Shown here piece after piece: positions 10,063 through 19,037 of a DNA stretch of 64,000 bases (position 1 is its first letter; each line of letters opens with the position of its first letter). The notes under the pieces were generated by a model. That model did no database searches. It had not been told where the DNA came from and was given only the letters and a program-made list of their open reading frames with translations. Origin of the DNA: Pseudomonadota bacterium (lineage in GTDB: Bacteria; Pseudomonadota; Gammaproteobacteria; Burkholderiales; Casimicrobiaceae); NCBI GenBank assembly GCA_018241745.1, contig JAFEDG010000152.1:1-64000 (forward strand), in the 5' to 3' direction. The position numbers were made by a program, and so were the translations under genes.

Positions 10063-10683
10063 CTAAGCGCTCTCGAGGACGATGCCCTCGATCAGGTTGG
10101 CGACATCCTCGCAGCGGTCCGTGACCTCCTCGAGGAGCAGGTACACCTCCTTCTGCTTGATGATCTCCTTGGCGTCCGGTTCCTCGCGGAACAGCGTCGA
10201 CAGCGCGGTGCGGAAGACGCCGTCGGCCTCGCTCTCGAGGCGGTCGATCTCGCTGCACAGCGCGAGGATGGCCGCGGCGTTCTTCATCGACGCCAGCATC
10301 TGCACGCAGTCGCGAACCTTGGCCGTGCTGGCGGCGCACAGCCCGGCCAGTTGCTGCGCCTGCGGGCCGATGCGGCGCACGTCGTACAGGAACAGGCACT
10401 CGACGACGTCCTCCATCAGGTCCAGGATGTCGTCCATCGCGTTGATCAGCGCGTGGATCTGGTCGCGGTCGAACGGCGTGATGAACGTCTGGTGCAGCAG
10501 GTGTACGGTGTCGTGCGTGATGCGGTCGGCCTGCTTCTCGGCCGCCTGGATCGCCTTGCCGTGCGGCTCCGCGGCGGCCAGGTCCGCGAATACGGCGACG
10601 AGTTCGCCGGCTGCCGTCGCCGCGAGCGTCGCGTGCTGGTTGAAGTACTCGAAGAAGCGGCCTTCGCGTGGCAGGAGCGGCAT
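10063..10683 (-). CDS. DUF47-family PhoU-like accessory protein of the phosphate permease
   Basis: The start at 10683 gives MPLLPREGRFFEYFNQHA and a 206-residue all-helical protein. It has the duplicated E/DxxAD-type motifs (EKQADRITHD, DRLESEADGVFR, ERCEDVANLIEGIVLE-like at the end) of DUF47 proteins related to PhoU. Such proteins are encoded directly upstream of PiT permeases and are thought to control their activity. The longer upstream reading frame crosses into the msrA promoter and was not accepted. It is separated from pit by 4 bp and diverges from msrA. Confidence 0.93.
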   Translation of the reverse strand: MPLLPREGRFFEYFNQHATLAATAAGELVAVFADLAAAEPHGKAIQAAEKQADRITHDTVHLLHQTFITPFDRDQIHALINAMDDILDLMEDVVECLFLYDVRRIGPQAQQLAGLCAASTAKVRDCVQMLASMKNAAAILALCSEIDRLESEADGVFRTALSTLFREEPDAKEIIKQKEVYLLLEEVTDRCEDVANLIEGIVLESA

Positions 10684-10822
10684 CGGGGCGGGACCATCGT
10701 AGGGCTGCGACGGGCGCGGATTATCGCACGCGGTGTAAGGATCGAGCGCATCCCGACGACCGTCTGCCGTCATTGAAATCGCGTGCGCGAGCACCGATTT
10801 CCTTCCCGAAAGGAGCTTCCCC

Positions 10823-11380
10823 ATGACGCAAACCTCCACGCCCTCTGTCGACTACGCCGTGCTGGGCGGCGGCTGCTTCTGGTGCCTCGACGCCGTGTTC
10901 CGCGACCTGGACGGCGTCGTCGGCGTCGAGTCCGGCTACGCAGGCGGCCGCGGTGCCGCGCCGAGCTACGAGGACGTGTGCACGGGGCGCACCGGCCACG
11001 CTGAAGTCGTGCGCATCGCGTTCGACCCGGCGCGCATCGGCTATCGCGACCTGCTGCGGGTGTTCTTCACGATCCACGACCCGACGACGCGCGACCGCCA
11101 GGGCAACGACGTCGGCACGCAATACCGGTCGGTGATCTTTGCGCAGGACGCGGCGCAGAAGGCGGCCGCGCGCGAGGTGATCGCGGAGATCACGGCGGAG
11201 AAGCTGTGGCCCGCGCCGCTGGTCACCGAGGTTGCCGATGCGGCGCCGTTCTACGCCGCGGAGGGATATCACCAGGACTACTTCGAGCGCAATCCGCAGC
11301 AGCCGTATTGCATGTTCGTCGTCGCGCCCAAGGTGGCCAAGTTCCGCAAGGCGTACGCCGACCGCCTGAAGCGCGCCTGA
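10823..11380 (+). CDS. msrA: Peptide-methionine (S)-S-oxide reductase
   Basis: The enzyme repairs S-epimers of oxidised methionine with thioredoxin. The 185 residues contain the active-site GCFWC motif (positions 17-21) and the signatures [21 protein letters not shown] and GTQYRS. A Cys follows near the C-terminus (YCMFVV) as a candidate resolving residue. The start has an AAAGGAGC ribosome binding site 8 bases upstream of ATG. It is transcribed alone between the divergent phosphate genes and the convergent pdxH. Confidence 0.97.
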   Translation: MTQTSTPSVDYAVLGGGCFWCLDAVFRDLDGVVGVESGYAGGRGAAPSYEDVCTGRTGHAEVVRIAFDPARIGYRDLLRVFFTIHDPTTRDRQGNDVGTQYRSVIFAQDAAQKAAAREVIAEITAEKLWPAPLVTEVADAAPFYAAEGYHQDYFERNPQQPYCMFVVAPKVAKFRKAYADRLKRA

Positions 11381-11432
11381 CGCCGCGCCGCGCCCGCTTC
11401 CGGTGCAGCCGCCGGGAGCGCGGCGCGTTCGT

Positions 11433-12080
11433 TCAGGGCGCGAGCCTTCGCCGCGACCAGCCGGCCGGCGTCCGCGCGTAGGCGATGCGGTCGTGCAACC
11501 GCGATGGCCGCCCCTGCCAGAACTCGAACGCATCCGGGATCACGCGATAGCCACCCCAGTGCGCGGGACGCGGCACGTCCTCCGCCGGGTGGCGCGCTGC
11601 CGCATCGTCGAAGCGGGCCGACAGCCAGCCGCGGTCGGGAATCGTCTCGCTCTGCGGTGACGCGAGTGCCGCGAGCCGCGACGCGCGGGGGCGACGCGCG
11701 AAGTACGCGTTGTCGTCGGCTTCGCTGGTGCGCTCGACGGCGCCTTCGACGCGCACCTGGCGCTCGAGCTCGGGCCAGAAGAACACGAGTGCCGCGCGGG
11801 CGCGCGCACCGAGCTCGCGCCCCTTGCGGCTGTCACGATTCGTATAGAAAACAAGGCCCCGGCCGTCGACGCCCTTCAGCAGCACGACGCGCGCGGACGG
11901 GCGACCGTCGGCGTCGACGGTGGCGAGCGTCATCGCCGACGGTTCCAGCGCCTTGGCGGCGATGGCGGCGTCGAGCCATAGCGCGAACTGGACGAACGGG
12001 TCGGGGTCGGCATCGCGCTCGTCGAACGCGGCGCGCCGGTAGTCCGCGCGCAAGTCGGCAAGGTCGGTGGCGGCATTCAT
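11433..12080 (-). CDS. pdxH: Pyridoxine/pyridoxamine 5'-phosphate oxidase
   Basis: The FMN enzyme makes pyridoxal 5'-phosphate. With the start [17 protein letters not shown] (12080) it is 215 residues. It shows the family segments [34 protein letters not shown] (FMN binding), [20 protein letters not shown] and the C-terminal [13 protein letters not shown]. The upstream extension in the same frame is low-complexity and was excluded. It converges on msrA; the 52 bp between them holds a GC-rich inverted repeat that could terminate both. It diverges from the SWIB gene. Confidence 0.97.
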   Translation of the reverse strand: MNAATDLADLRADYRRAAFDERDADPDPFVQFALWLDAAIAAKALEPSAMTLATVDADGRPSARVVLLKGVDGRGLVFYTNRDSRKGRELGARARAALVFFWPELERQVRVEGAVERTSEADDNAYFARRPRASRLAALASPQSETIPDRGWLSARFDDAAARHPAEDVPRPAHWGGYRVIPDAFEFWQGRPSRLHDRIAYARTPAGWSRRRLAP

Positions 12081-12228
12081 GGCGAAGCATCTTACGCCGG
12101 ACGCGTCCCGCGCCGCGTCGGTCGCCGCCGACGACGAGCCGCGCACGCGCACCTTGCTGCGGCGTGCGGCCTTACAACAGCACCGAATATTCCCCTATGA
12201 AAGCGGTATCGCCACTCTGAAAATGCGG

Positions 12229-12234
12229 TATAGT
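12229..12234 (+). promoter_or_regulatory. Probable -10 box (TATAGT) for the SWIB gene
   Basis: TATAGT about 97 bp upstream of the SWIB start, in a locally AT-richer patch. No good -35 is seen. The leader between it and the ATG contains a small inverted repeat (CTCTCC...GGAGGGAG, about 12251-12270). Confidence 0.35.
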
Positions 12235-12330
12235 CGCCGCCGATGGAGCGTCACTCTCCACTCTGGAGGGAGAAGCGGCGCTTCAGATCGATCGGCAACG
12301 CCGCTCGCAAACTCGACAGGAAGGAGAACC

Positions 12331-12735
12331 ATGGCTACTGCCAAGAAAGCTGCAAAGAAGACCGCCAAGAAGCCGGCCGCCAAGAAGCCCGCTGCCAAGA
12401 AGCCGGCAGCCAAGAAGGCCACCAAGAAAGTCGCCGTGAAGAAGCCGGCCGCCAAGAAGGCCGCGAAGAAGACCACCGCCAAGCGCAAGCCCAACGCCGC
12501 GTTCATGAAGGCGATGACCCCGTCGGCCACGCTGGCCGCCGTCGTCGGTTCGGCCCCGCTGCCGCGCACCGAAGTGACGAAGAAGGTCTGGGACTACATC
12601 AAGAAGAACAAGCTGCAGGACACCGTGAACAAGCGCAACATCAACGCCGACGACAAGCTGAAGGCCGTGTTCGGCGGCAAGAGCAAGGTGTCGATGTTCG
12701 AAATGACCAAGCTCATCTCGAACCACCTGAAGTAA
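12331..12735 (+). CDS. SWIB/MDM2-domain protein with histone H1-like Lys/Ala-rich tail
   Basis: A 134-residue basic protein. Residues 1-52 are repeats of the AAKKPAAKK type, resembling the C-terminal tail of histone H1 and bacterial nucleoid proteins. Residues about 55-134 form a SWIB domain (PLPRTEVTKKVWDYIKKN, NKRNINADDKLKAVFGG and FEMTKLISNHL segments). The start is fixed by AAGGAGA 6 bases before ATG; an upstream extension of the frame is not supported. SWIB domains are eukaryote-like chromatin modules also found in chlamydiae and many betaproteobacteria. The likely role is DNA/nucleoid binding, which is inference. A strong terminator follows. Confidence 0.93.
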   Translation: MATAKKAAKKTAKKPAAKKPAAKKPAAKKATKKVAVKKPAAKKAAKKTTAKRKPNAAFMKAMTPSATLAAVVGSAPLPRTEVTKKVWDYIKKNKLQDTVNKRNINADDKLKAVFGGKSKVSMFEMTKLISNHLK

Positions 12736-12772
12736 GCCAGGCTGCCTGGCGCCGCTCGCGGCGCCCGCTGGC

Positions 12773-12809
12773 AAAACGGCCGGACTCCTCGCGGAGCCGG
12801 CCGTTTTCT
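12773..12809 (+). terminator. Rho-independent terminator after the SWIB gene, probably bidirectional
   Basis: AAAACGGCCGG pairs perfectly with CCGGCCGTTTT, enclosing an inner CTCC-TCGC-GGAG hairpin. The arms end in A and T runs, so it can act on both the SWIB transcript and the convergent htpX transcript ending 27 bp further on. Confidence 0.9.
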
Positions 12810-12835
12810 TTGGCGGCTCGCGCCGCGCGCCGCGT

Positions 12836-13714
12836 TCAGCCCCGCGTACCCTGCAGCGCGGCGATGCGCACCGGCAGCGGCGGGTGCGTCGCGAACAACG
12901 CCATCACCGCCGACTTGTCGATGATGCCGAAGCCGGTCAGCGCCTTGGGCATCTCGCCGGCCTCGACACCGCCCAGCCGCTGCAGCGCGTGCACCATGGG
13001 CGTCGGCGAGCCGAGCAGCTTCGCGCTGCCGGCGTCGGCACGGAACTCGCGCTGGCGCGAGAACCAGGCGACGATCATCGAGGCGAGGATGCCGAACACG
13101 ATCTGCAGCACCATCACGCAGATGAAGTAGCCGGGTCCGTTACCGCCGCGGTCGTTGCGGAACACCGCGCGGTCGACGATGCTGCCGATCACGCGCGACA
13201 GGAACACGACGAACGTGTTCACCACGCCCTGGATCAGCGTCAGCGTCACCATGTCGCCGTTGGCGACGTGGGATACCTCGTGGCCCAGCACCGCCTCCAC
13301 CTCTTGCTTGTTCATCGACTGCAGGAGGCCGGTCGACACGGCGACCAGCGCCGAGTTCTTGAACGCGCCGGTGGCGAAGGCGTTGGGCGCGCCTTCGTAG
13401 ATGCCCACTTCGGGCATGCCGATGTTGGCCTCGTTCGCAAGCTTGCGCACCGTCTCGACGAGCCACGCTTCGGCGTCGTTGCGCGGTTGCCCGATGATCG
13501 TGAGCCCCATCGAGTGCTTGGCCATCGTCTTCGACAGCAGCAGCGACACGATCGCGCCGGTGAAGCCGACGACGGCCGAGAACGCGAGCAGGCCGCCGTA
13601 GTTCATGCCGGTCTGCGCGTACGCGACGCGATCGAGGCCGAAGATCTTGAGCACGATCGACAGCACCGCCAGCACCGCGATGTTGGTGACTATGAACAGG
13701 AATATCCGCTTCAT
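12836..13714 (-). CDS. htpX: Membrane-bound zinc protease HtpX
   Basis: HtpX degrades misfolded membrane proteins in the inner membrane. The 292 residues start [19 protein letters not shown], giving two N-terminal membrane helices. The zinc motif HEVSH lies near residue 140, two further helices follow, and a third-ligand glutamate lies in the [10 protein letters not shown] segment. The longer frame that continues upstream overlaps glnS and is a compositional artefact. A GGAGCTC-type Shine-Dalgarno precedes the ATG. It lies 11 bp after glnS on the same strand, so the two are probably co-transcribed. Confidence 0.96.
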   Translation of the reverse strand: MKRIFLFIVTNIAVLAVLSIVLKIFGLDRVAYAQTGMNYGGLLAFSAVVGFTGAIVSLLLSKTMAKHSMGLTIIGQPRNDAEAWLVETVRKLANEANIGMPEVGIYEGAPNAFATGAFKNSALVAVSTGLLQSMNKQEVEAVLGHEVSHVANGDMVTLTLIQGVVNTFVVFLSRVIGSIVDRAVFRNDRGGNGPGYFICVMVLQIVFGILASMIVAWFSRQREFRADAGSAKLLGSPTPMVHALQRLGGVEAGEMPKALTGFGIIDKSAVMALFATHPPLPVRIAALQGTRG

Positions 13715-13725
13715 CGAGAGCTCCT

Positions 13726-15564
13726 TCAGCCCGCCTTGGCGTTCCAGGAATCGCGCAGCGTCACGGCTCGGTTGAACACGGGGCGCTCCGCGGCGTGGTC
13801 GGCGAGGTCCGCCACGAAATAGCCGTGCCGCTCGAATTGCACGCGCGTCTCGCGCGCGGCTGCCGCGAGCGCCGGCTCGACGTAGGCGCGGATCACGCGC
13901 ACCGACTCGGGATTGAGATCGTCCAGGTAATTGCGCTCGGCGGGCTCGACGGCCGCGTCCTCGTCGCCGGCGATCGTCGCCGCCGGCGCCGCCGCCTCCT
14001 CGGCTCCGCCCCGATTGCCGTACGGGTTGCGCGCGCCGGGAAACGGCACGCGAAACAAGCGGTCGTACAGCCGCACTTCCGCAGGCACCGCTTCGCGCAC
14101 GGGCAGCCAATGGATGTTGCCCTTGACCTTCTTCGCGTCGGCGCCGGGCGTGCCGCTGCGCGTCGTCGGGTCGTATTCGCAGTGGACGACGGTGACGTTG
14201 CCGTCCGCGTCCTTCTCCGCGCCCGTGCAGCGCACGACGTACGCATAGCGCAGCCGCACCTCGGCACCCGGCGCGAGCCGGAAGTACCCCTTGGGCGGCA
14301 CCTCCGCGTAGTCGTCGCGCTCGATCCACAGCTCGCGGCCGAACGGGAGCATCCGCTTGCCGAGCTCCGGCTTCTGCGGGTGGTTGGGCGCCGCCATCTC
14401 CTCGCGCGCGTCCGCGGGATAGTTGTCGATGACGAGCCTGATCGGGTCCAGCACCGCCACGCGGCGCTCGGCGCGGGCGTTCAGGTCCTCGCGCATCGCG
14501 TCCTCGAGCAGCGAGAAATCGATCCACGAGTCGGATTTGGACACGCCAACGCGCTCGTTGAAGAGCCGGAATCCTTCGGGCGTGTAGCCGCGCCGGCGGG
14601 CGCCCACCAGCGTCGGCATCCGCGGATCGTCCCAGCCGGCGACATGGCCGTCCTCGACGAGCTCGATCAGCTTGCGCTTGGACAGCACGAGGTAAGTCAG
14701 GTTGAGCCGCGCGAACTCGTACTGCTGCGGCAGCGGCCGCGCCAGCTGGCCGCCCGCCGCGAGCTTCTCGATCACCCAGTCGTACAGCGGGCGATGGTCC
14801 TGGAACTCGAGCGTGCAGATCGAGTGCGTGATGCGTTCCAGCGCATCCGAGATGCAGTGCGTGTAGTCGTACAGCGGGTAGATGCGCCACGTGTCGCCGG
14901 TGCGATGGTGGTGCGCATGCCGGATCCGGTAGATCGCCGGGTCCCGCAGATTCATGTTGGGGCTCGCCATGTCGATCTTGAGCCGCAGCACGTGGGCGCC
15001 GTCCGGGAACTCGCCGGCCTTCATCCGGCGGAACAGGTCCAGGTTCTCAGCCACGCTGCGGTTGCGATACGGCGAGTCCGTGCCGGCTTCCGTCAGCGTG
15101 CCGCGCGTCGCGCGCATCTCGTCGGCGCTCTGGCTGTCCACGTAGGCGAGGCCCTGCTCGACGAACCATTCCGCAAAGCGGTAGAGGTCGTCGTAGTAAT
15201 CGGACGCGTGGTAGCGGTGGCCCGCCCAGTCGTATCCCAGCCAGCGCACGCTGTCCGCGATCGACTGCTCGTACTCGACGTCCTCCTTCAACGGGTTCGT
15301 GTCGTCGAAGCGCAGGTGGCACACGCCTGCGTTCTCGGCGGCGAGCCCGAAGTTGAGGCTGATCGACTTGCTGTGGCCGAAATGCAGGTACCCGTTGGGC
15401 TCGGGCGGGAAGCGCGTGCAGACGCGCCCGCCGTACTTGCCGCTGGCGAGGTCGTCGGCGATGACGGTACGCAGGAAATTGGGCGCGGGCGCGGCGGAAG
15501 GCTTGCCAGTCGGAGCGGCAGCGGCGCTGGCGGGCGACGGACCGGGGGCGGGCGCGGCGCTCAT
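13726..15564 (-). CDS. glnS: Glutaminyl-tRNA synthetase
   Basis: A class I aminoacyl-tRNA synthetase charging tRNA-Gln. The 612-residue protein has an Ala/Pro-rich N-terminal extension of about 28 residues. The class I HIGH motif is present as HFGHSKS (within [13 protein letters not shown]), and the KMSKS loop appears as VLSKRKL. The C-terminal anticodon-binding barrel carries [17 protein letters not shown]. The N-terminal extension is longer than in E. coli GlnRS; the start could lie slightly downstream. Its presence means the organism charges tRNA-Gln directly, at least in part. htpX follows closely. Confidence 0.97.
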   Translation of the reverse strand: MSAAPAPGPSPASAAAAPTGKPSAAPAPNFLRTVIADDLASGKYGGRVCTRFPPEPNGYLHFGHSKSISLNFGLAAENAGVCHLRFDDTNPLKEDVEYEQSIADSVRWLGYDWAGHRYHASDYYDDLYRFAEWFVEQGLAYVDSQSADEMRATRGTLTEAGTDSPYRNRSVAENLDLFRRMKAGEFPDGAHVLRLKIDMASPNMNLRDPAIYRIRHAHHHRTGDTWRIYPLYDYTHCISDALERITHSICTLEFQDHRPLYDWVIEKLAAGGQLARPLPQQYEFARLNLTYLVLSKRKLIELVEDGHVAGWDDPRMPTLVGARRRGYTPEGFRLFNERVGVSKSDSWIDFSLLEDAMREDLNARAERRVAVLDPIRLVIDNYPADAREEMAAPNHPQKPELGKRMLPFGRELWIERDDYAEVPPKGYFRLAPGAEVRLRYAYVVRCTGAEKDADGNVTVVHCEYDPTTRSGTPGADAKKVKGNIHWLPVREAVPAEVRLYDRLFRVPFPGARNPYGNRGGAEEAAAPAATIAGDEDAAVEPAERNYLDDLNPESVRVIRAYVEPALAAAARETRVQFERHGYFVADLADHAAERPVFNRAVTLRDSWNAKAG

Positions 15565-15927
15565 GCAAGTGGGACGACGGAATTGAACATCGTGCGGATT
15601 CTAACCTTGAGGCGGATTCGGTCTTCCTCAATGCCGCATGGCAACATCGGTGGGCGTTCGCCATGGCGGCGCGACGGTTGGCGCTTGCGCAACAACGCGG
15701 CGGCACGTCGCGTTGTCCACAATTCCTGTGGATGGTCGTGTGGATATCTTGTACATTCGCGCGCTAAGTCCTGCCGGGGTCGTGAGCGGACTGGTTCTGC
15801 CTAAATTCGCACCGGAAATTTTCGCCGCCGATTCAGACACTTGGCGAGGTCTTCCGGATGCAACGCTGCGGTAACATCGGCGTCATCGCGCGCTTGCCGC
15901 GCTGCGCCACACGCCGTCCACGTCGCC
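15565..15927. other. Intergenic region between divergent glnS and xseA, with a cluster of DnaA-box-like sites
   Basis: There is no convincing gene in this 363 bp gap; the short frames there have no family features or ribosome binding sites. It is the longest gene-free stretch in the window. Between 15713 and 15747 lie three 9-mers close to the DnaA box TTATCCACA. They are TTGTCCACA (15713-15721, plus strand) and, read on the minus strand, CCATCCACA (15727-15735) and ATATCCACA (15739-15747). A moderately AT-rich patch follows (15745-15840). Confidence 0.45.
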
Positions 15928-17271
15928 ATGTCCTCGCTGTTCGACGAACCGCCGCCGCCGCGCGATGCGCGCGCCCCGCTGACCGTATCCGCGCTGGTCG
16001 CGCTCGCGCGCGGCGCGCTGGAACGCGGGCTGCCGGCCGTGCGTGTCACCGGCGAAGTGTCGAATTTCGTGCGCGCCGCCTCCGGCCACTGCTACTTCAA
16101 CCTCAAGGACGCCGGCGCCCAGGTGCGCTGCGTGCTGTGGCGTACGAAGGCGCGCCTCGTCGATTTCTCATTGAAGGACGGCCTCGCCGTCGAGATCGCC
16201 GGCGCCGCGACGCTGTACGAGCCGCGCGGTGAATTCCAGATCGCCGTCGACAGCGTGCGTCCGGCGGGCGCCGGCGCGCTGTACGAGCGCTTCGCGCGGC
16301 TCAAGGCGCGGCTCGAGGCCCAGGGATGGTTCGCACCGGAGCGCAAGCGGGCGCTGCCTGCGTACCCGCGGCGCATCGGCATCGTGACGTCGCTGGCGGG
16401 CGCGGCGCTGCACGACGTACTGACGACGCTCGCGCGGCGCTGGCCGGCCGGACGCGTGGTCGTCTACCCCACGTCCGTACAGGGCACGGGAGCGCCAGCG
16501 GAGATCGCAACCGCCATCCGCGTCGCCAACGAGCGCGCCGAGGTGGACGTGCTGATCGTCTGTCGCGGCGGCGGCTCGATCGAGGACCTGTGGGCCTTCA
16601 ACGAGGAAGTCGTGGCAGCCGCGGTGTACGCATCCGCGCTGCCGGTGATCTCGGGCGTCGGGCACGAGACGGACATGACGATCATCGATTTCGTCGCCGA
16701 TGTCCGCGCACCCACTCCCACCGGGGCTGCGATGCTGCTGGTGCCGGACCGCGCGGTGCTGGCGGGGCGCGTCGATGGCCTGGCAAGCCGCCTTGCCCGT
16801 TCGCTCGGGCACACGGTGGCGACGCGGACGCAGCGGCTCGACCTCGCGGCGCGCACGCTGCAGCATCCCGCGGCGCGCATCGCCGCGCAGCGTCGCCTCG
16901 TCGACGACGCGGGGCGGCGCATCGTCGCCGCAGGTGGCGGCCGCGTCGCGCAGGACCGCGCCGCGCTGCGCGCGCTCGCCCAGCGGCTGCATCGCGAGCT
17001 GGGCGTGCCGCTGCCAGGCCGGGCGCAACTCGCGCAACTGCAGGCGGACTGGCGGCGCGCGGGTGCCGCGCGGGTGAGCGACGTCGGCCGGCGGCTCGAC
17101 GCGCTTGCGCAGAACCTTGCGCACCTGTCGCCAGCGGCCGTGCTAGAGCGCGGCTATGCGATCGTCACGCGCGGCAACGGCGACATCGTCACCGATGGCG
17201 CGTCGCTCGCGTCGGGCGAGGACGTGGCGATCGCGTTCGCGCGCGGGACGCGCGGCGCTACCGTGAAATAG
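15928..17271 (+). CDS. xseA: Exodeoxyribonuclease VII large subunit
   Basis: The large subunit of ExoVII, a single-strand DNA exonuclease in recombination and mismatch repair. The 447 residues start MSSLFDEPPPPRD. They comprise an N-terminal OB-fold (VRVTGEVSNFVRAASGHCYFNLKD), the catalytic region with the GIVTSLAGAALHD, CRGGGSIEDLWAFNEE and SGVGHETDMTIIDFVAD signatures, then a helical C-terminal arm. The open frame extends 29 codons upstream but the family start matches position 15928. Its TAG stop lies inside the palindromic element that fills the space to aroC. No xseB is adjacent. Confidence 0.97.
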   Translation: MSSLFDEPPPPRDARAPLTVSALVALARGALERGLPAVRVTGEVSNFVRAASGHCYFNLKDAGAQVRCVLWRTKARLVDFSLKDGLAVEIAGAATLYEPRGEFQIAVDSVRPAGAGALYERFARLKARLEAQGWFAPERKRALPAYPRRIGIVTSLAGAALHDVLTTLARRWPAGRVVVYPTSVQGTGAPAEIATAIRVANERAEVDVLIVCRGGGSIEDLWAFNEEVVAAAVYASALPVISGVGHETDMTIIDFVADVRAPTPTGAAMLLVPDRAVLAGRVDGLASRLARSLGHTVATRTQRLDLAARTLQHPAARIAAQRRLVDDAGRRIVAAGGGRVAQDRAALRALAQRLHRELGVPLPGRAQLAQLQADWRRAGAARVSDVGRRLDALAQNLAHLSPAAVLERGYAIVTRGNGDIVTDGASLASGEDVAIAFARGTRGATVK

Positions 17272-17345
17272 GGTCCGACCCTATTTTCCAAAGGCCGCGG
17301 CAATACCGCGGGCGTTGGCGGCAGGAAAATAGGGTCGGACCCTAT
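17268..17345. repeat. 78-bp MITE-like element with perfect 22-bp terminal inverted repeats
   Basis: Positions 17268-17289 and 17324-17345 are exact inverted copies, each built on the palindrome AAATAGGGTC-N-GACCCTATTT. The 34-bp interior includes the small hairpin CCGCGG-CAATA-CCGCGG. The element exactly fills the space between convergent xseA and aroC. The TAG stop codons of both genes (17269-17271 and, on the minus strand, 17342-17344) lie inside the terminal repeats. The same palindrome recurs at 63136-63185. It looks like a non-autonomous REPIN/MITE-type element; no transposase is in the window. Confidence 0.85.
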
Positions 17346-18430
17346 CTGAGCCGGGGCGTGCCGGTCACGACGTCGGCGTTCTGGGCACGCTGGCGCAGCG
17401 CGTGGTCGATCAGCACCAGCGCGAGCATGGCCTCGCCGATCGGCGTCGCGCGGATGCCGACGCAGGGATCGTGGCGACCGTGCGTGTTGACGATCACCGC
17501 ATTGCCCGCCTTGTCGATCGAGCGGCGGTCGAGCCGGATCGACGACGTCGGCTTGACGGCGAATGACACGACGATGTCCTGGCCGGTGGAGATCCCCCCC
17601 AGGATGCCGCCTGCGTGATTGGACAGGAAGCCCTGCGGCGTCATCTCGTCCGAATGCTCGGTCCCGTGCTGCGTGACGGCGTCGAAGCCGGCGCCGATGG
17701 CCACGGCCTTCACAGCGTTGATGCTCATCATCGCCGCGGCGATGTCGGCATCGAGCTTGCCATACACGGGTTCGCCCCAGCCGACGGGCACGCCGGACGC
17801 GACGACTTCGATCTTCGCGCCGACGGAATCGCCCGACTTGCGCAGCCGGTCCATGTACGCCTCGAGCTCCGGCACCACGTCAGCGTTGGCGACGAAGAAC
17901 GGGTTGGCGTCGACGTGCGACCAGTCCACGAACGGGATTGCGTTGGGCCCGAGCGCAGTGAGATGGCCGCGGACCTCGACGCCATAGCGCTCGCGCAGCC
18001 ACTTCTTGGCGATCGCGCCCGCCGCGACGCGCACGGCCGTCTCGCGCGCGGACTGTCGCCCGCCGCCGCGATGGTCGCGGATGCCGTACTTCTGCCAGTA
18101 CGTGTAATCGGCGTGACCCGGCCTGAACGTCTCGGCGATGTTCGAGTAGTCCTTGCTGCGCGGGTCCTGGTTGCGGATCAGCAGCGCGATCGGCGTGCCG
18201 GTCGTACGCCCCTCGAACACGCCGGACAGGATCTCGACGGTGTCGGGCTCGCGGCGCTGGGTGACGTGGCGCGACGTGCCCGGCCGCCGGCGGTCCAGCT
18301 CGTGCTGGATGTCGCTTTCGGCGAGCGCCATGCCCGGCGGGCAGCCGTCGACGACGCAACCGATCGCGGGGCCATGCGATTCACCGAAGGAAGTCACGCA
18401 GAACAGCGTGCCGAACGTGTTGCCGGACAT
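17342..18430 (-). CDS. aroC: Chorismate synthase
   Basis: The last enzyme of the shikimate pathway, using reduced FMN to make chorismate. The 362 residues start [24 protein letters not shown], carrying the first family signature. They also have [16 protein letters not shown], the [20 protein letters not shown] region, GRQSARETA and a C-terminal [21 protein letters not shown] segment. The start is fixed by family length; the upstream frame extension is spurious. The C-terminus (TPRLR, then TAG) is set by the palindromic element at 17268-17345, so the last residues may have been altered by its insertion. Confidence 0.97.
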   Translation of the reverse strand: MSGNTFGTLFCVTSFGESHGPAIGCVVDGCPPGMALAESDIQHELDRRRPGTSRHVTQRREPDTVEILSGVFEGRTTGTPIALLIRNQDPRSKDYSNIAETFRPGHADYTYWQKYGIRDHRGGGRQSARETAVRVAAGAIAKKWLRERYGVEVRGHLTALGPNAIPFVDWSHVDANPFFVANADVVPELEAYMDRLRKSGDSVGAKIEVVASGVPVGWGEPVYGKLDADIAAAMMSINAVKAVAIGAGFDAVTQHGTEHSDEMTPQGFLSNHAGGILGGISTGQDIVVSFAVKPTSSIRLDRRSIDKAGNAVIVNTHGRHDPCVGIRATPIGEAMLALVLIDHALRQRAQNADVVTGTPRLR

Positions 18431-18506
18431 CGTGCAGGTCAGGGGGAAACGGGCGCGATCGAGTGTAGCATCGCGCCCCGCCCGCCCCGGCGGGAACGCC
18501 CCCGCG

Positions 18507-19037
18507 TCAGCCCGGCTGGCGGGCGACGGTGACGCCCTCGATTGGCGTGCCGAGCAGCAGGAGGTCCGGGTCGCGCAGCGCGACGAGCAACGCGTCGCCG
18601 TGCTCATCCGCGCGGAACTCGCCAAAGTGCGCCCCGGCATACTGGCGGGCGCGCCCTTCCTCGAAGAACCACGCGTTGGTGGCGAGGCGCACGCGGCCGT
18701 CGCGGATCCGGTAGCGCATCCGCGCTTCGTCCGCCGCCAGCGGCGTGCCGTCGTCGAGCCGGCGGAACGTGGCGACGTTGCGCGCGTCGACGGCCAGTAC
18801 CAGGTAGCCATCGCGTGGCGCCGCCGCGACGTCGTCACGCGTCGGGAACGCGGCGCGCAACGCTTGCCAGGCGAGCTGCATGTAGTCGCCCTGCAGCGGC
18901 GCGCGCGGATCGACCGGCGCCGTCGCCAGGATCAACGTGCGGCCGTGCTCCAGCAACGTCTCGCGCGCCGCGATGCCGCGATGGACCACGGCCAGCACGA
19001 CGAGCGCGGCGACGACCAGCGCGACGCGGCGGATCAC
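18507..19037 (-). CDS. GDYXXLXY-domain membrane-anchored protein
   Basis: A 176-residue protein with one N-terminal hydrophobic helix ([18 protein letters not shown]), then the conserved GDYMQLAW segment (about 50-57) that defines the GDYXXLXY family; the final Y is W here. The start is the GTG at 19037, whose GTGA overlaps the TGA of the preceding gene. The remainder is predicted to be periplasmic and beta-rich. It is the third gene of a coupled triad with DUF2157 and DUF4401 proteins. The family is recurrent with these partners but has no assigned function that I know of. Confidence 0.85.
   Translation of the reverse strand: MIRRVALVVAALVVLAVVHRGIAARETLLEHGRTLILATAPVDPRAPLQGDYMQLAWQALRAAFPTRDDVAAAPRDGYLVLAVDARNVATFRRLDDGTPLAADEARMRYRIRDGRVRLATNAWFFEEGRARQYAGAHFGEFRADEHGDALLVALRDPDLLLLGTPIEGVTVARQPG

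Noticed and set aside
7341..10124. A 927-codon plus-strand open frame over exbD, exbB, yihY and pit
   Set aside because: Its product is extremely rich in Arg, Asp, His and Gln with no domain; it is the antisense shadow of four recognisable minus-strand genes in GC-rich DNA.
15713..15747. Chromosomal replication origin
   Set aside because: Three DnaA-like boxes are too few and none of dnaA, dnaN, gyrB, rpmH or mnmG is present.
15628..15874. Short frames on both strands in the glnS-xseA spacer
   Set aside because: No ribosome binding site, no recognisable motif, and they overlap each other; the spacer is better explained as regulatory DNA.
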